From Ilumatobacteraceae bacterium (GTDB lineage Bacteria > Actinomycetota > Acidimicrobiia > Acidimicrobiales > Ilumatobacteraceae), in NCBI GenBank assembly GCA_025456105.1, contig JALOLG010000260.1, positions 1 through 6,957 on the forward strand: a stretch of 6,957 nucleotides of DNA, given 5' to 3'. Below the pieces are notes generated by a model that was not told the origin of the DNA, did no database searches, and was given only the letters and a program-made list of their open reading frames with translations. Position numbers and translations under genes: made by a program. Positions within the stretch are counted from its first letter, which is position 1; each line of letters starts with the position of its first letter. This document shows positions 5,933 through 6,957 of this stretch, in pieces.

Positions 5933-6957
5933 TCAGGACGCCGCGGCGACGCGCTCGACGACCACCTTCGACGAGCCGCCCGGCTGCATCGAGACGCCGA
6001 GCAGGCTGTCGCCGGCCTCCATCGTGCGCTTCTGGTGGCTGACGATGATGAGCTGCGCCTCGCGTCGGAACTCGGCGATGAGCCCGAGGAACCGGTGCAG
6101 GTTCACGTCGTCGAGCGCCGCCTCCACCTCGTCCATCACGTAGAACGGCGACGGCCGGCTCCGGAAGACGGCGAACAGGAAGGCGAGGGCCGTCAGGCTG
6201 CGCTCGCCGCCCGACAGCAGCGACAGCTTCTTGACGTTCTTGCCGCTCGGCTTGGCCTCGACCTCGACGCCGGTGTCGAGCAGGTGGTCGGGGTCGGTGA
6301 GGACGAGCCGCCCGACTCCGCCGGGGAACAGGTTGGCGAAGAGCTGGGTGAAGTTCGCGCTCACGTCGGCGAACGCCGCGGCGAAGACCTGCTGGATCTC
6401 CTGGTCGACGGCGTGGATCACGCGGCTCAGGTCGCGGCGGGTGGACCGCACGTCGTCGAGCTGCTCCTCGAGGAACGCGTGACGCTGCTGCAGCTCGGTG
6501 AACTCCTCGAGCGCGAGCGGGTTGATGGGTCCGAGGAGGCGCAGCTCGCGCTCGAGCACGCGCACCCGCTCGGCCGGCGAGACGCCGCTCTCGACGTGCG
6601 GCTCGGGGGCCGCGACCGCCGTGTCGGGCTCGGTGTCGAGGTCGCGGCGGACGGCGTCGACCGCCGTCTCGAGGCGCAAGGTGACCTCGGCGTGCTCGAT
6701 GTCGGCGCGCCGGGAGCGCTCGCGCTCGCCCTCGAGCAGGCGCTCGTGCTCGGCGCGCTCGCGGCGGAGCCGGTCGAGCTCGGCGGCGCGGGCGCGCACC
6801 TCGTCGGTCTGTCGCCGCCGCTGCTCGGCGAGCGCCGTGTGCTCGACCTCGATCCGCTCCTGGTGGGTGCGCACGAGCGCCGCCAGACGATCGACGGCCA
6901 CCAGGCTCCGCTCGACCGCCGTGCGGCGCTCCTCGGCGAGGCGACGGGCGTCGGCGT
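5933..6957 (-). CDS. smc: chromosome segregation ATPase SMC, C-terminal part
   Basis: SMC forms the DNA-entrapping dimer that, with ScpA and ScpB, compacts and aligns newly replicated chromosomes. Only the last 340 or so residues are in the window; the reading frame runs off the right edge, so the N-terminal head, hinge and most of the arms lie outside. From the edge the product begins as Arg/Glu/Ala-rich coiled coil. A Pro-containing break follows (about 6575-6634), then the conserved ELRLLGPINPLALEEFTEL region. The C-terminal head holds the ABC signature LSGGERS (from 6217), Walker B FYVMDEVEAALDD with its catalytic Glu and D-loop (6107-6145), and the switch His in IIVSHQKRTMEAGD (6035-6037). 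The head is complete and intact. An in-frame GTG at 6901 is internal, not a start. smc directly upstream of ftsY is a conserved arrangement. Confidence 0.97.
   Translation of the reverse strand, partial: ADARRLAEERRTAVERSLVAVDRLAALVRTHQERIEVEHTALAEQRRRQTDEVRARAAELDRLRRERAEHERLLEGERERSRRADIEHAEVTLRLETAVDAVRRDLDTEPDTAVAAPEPHVESGVSPAERVRVLERELRLLGPINPLALEEFTELQQRHAFLEEQLDDVRSTRRDLSRVIHAVDQEIQQVFAAAFADVSANFTQLFANLFPGGVGRLVLTDPDHLLDTGVEVEAKPSGKNVKKLSLLSGGERSLTALAFLFAVFRSRPSPFYVMDEVEAALDDVNLHRFLGLIAEFRREAQLIIVSHQKRTMEAGDSLLGVSMQPGGSSKVVVERVAAAS

Noticed and set aside
5933..6901. smc fragment as a complete gene starting at 6901
   Set aside because: The frame stays open and coiled-coil in character to the window edge, and the C-terminal SMC head alone is not a functional ATPase.

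Overview
The window is a conserved bacterial housekeeping block with very high GC and almost no non-coding DNA. Every gene I can support lies on the minus strand, so in transcription order the layout runs from the right edge to the left: smc (3' part only), ftsY, an unrecognised lipoprotein gene, ffh, rpsP, khpA, rimM and trmD (3' end cut by the left edge). The GC-rich third codon positions, several GTG starts, a membrane-anchored FtsY and the rpsP-khpA-rimM-trmD order all suggest an actinobacterium (Actinomycetota). An Acidimicrobiia-like member is my guess, but nothing here proves the class.

Right part (about 4775-6957): the C-terminal ATPase half of the chromosome-organising protein SMC is followed 36 bases later by the SRP receptor FtsY. 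Middle (3268-4737): a 489-residue predicted lipoprotein sits between the two SRP GTPase genes. It has a clear signal peptide and lipobox, a two-part body, acidic and proline-rich linkers, and a C-terminal segment resembling the I78 peptidase-inhibitor fold. It is the only gene here without a firm assignment and the most lineage-specific item. Then comes ffh (1834-3255), encoding the SRP54 GTPase that delivers nascent membrane and secreted proteins to FtsY.

Left part (1-1742): after a 91-base gap with an rpsP ribosome binding site and a possible promoter, four genes are packed together: rpsP (ribosomal protein bS16), khpA (KH-domain RNA-binding protein), rimM (30S maturation factor) and trmD (tRNA m1G37 methyltransferase). 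khpA overlaps rpsP by a GTGA junction. rimM probably starts 7 bases after the khpA stop, and trmD starts 9 bases after the rimM stop with its Shine-Dalgarno overlapping that stop. This looks like a translationally coupled operon for ribosome maturation and decoding fidelity.

I see no RNA genes, CRISPR arrays, mobile elements, phage genes or clear terminators, and no sign of a new multi-gene system. The points worth a second look are the lipoprotein and its position, a Glu in TrmD where the E. coli enzyme has its catalytic Asp169, a possible leaderless promoter before ftsY, and a proline-rich break in the SMC arm.
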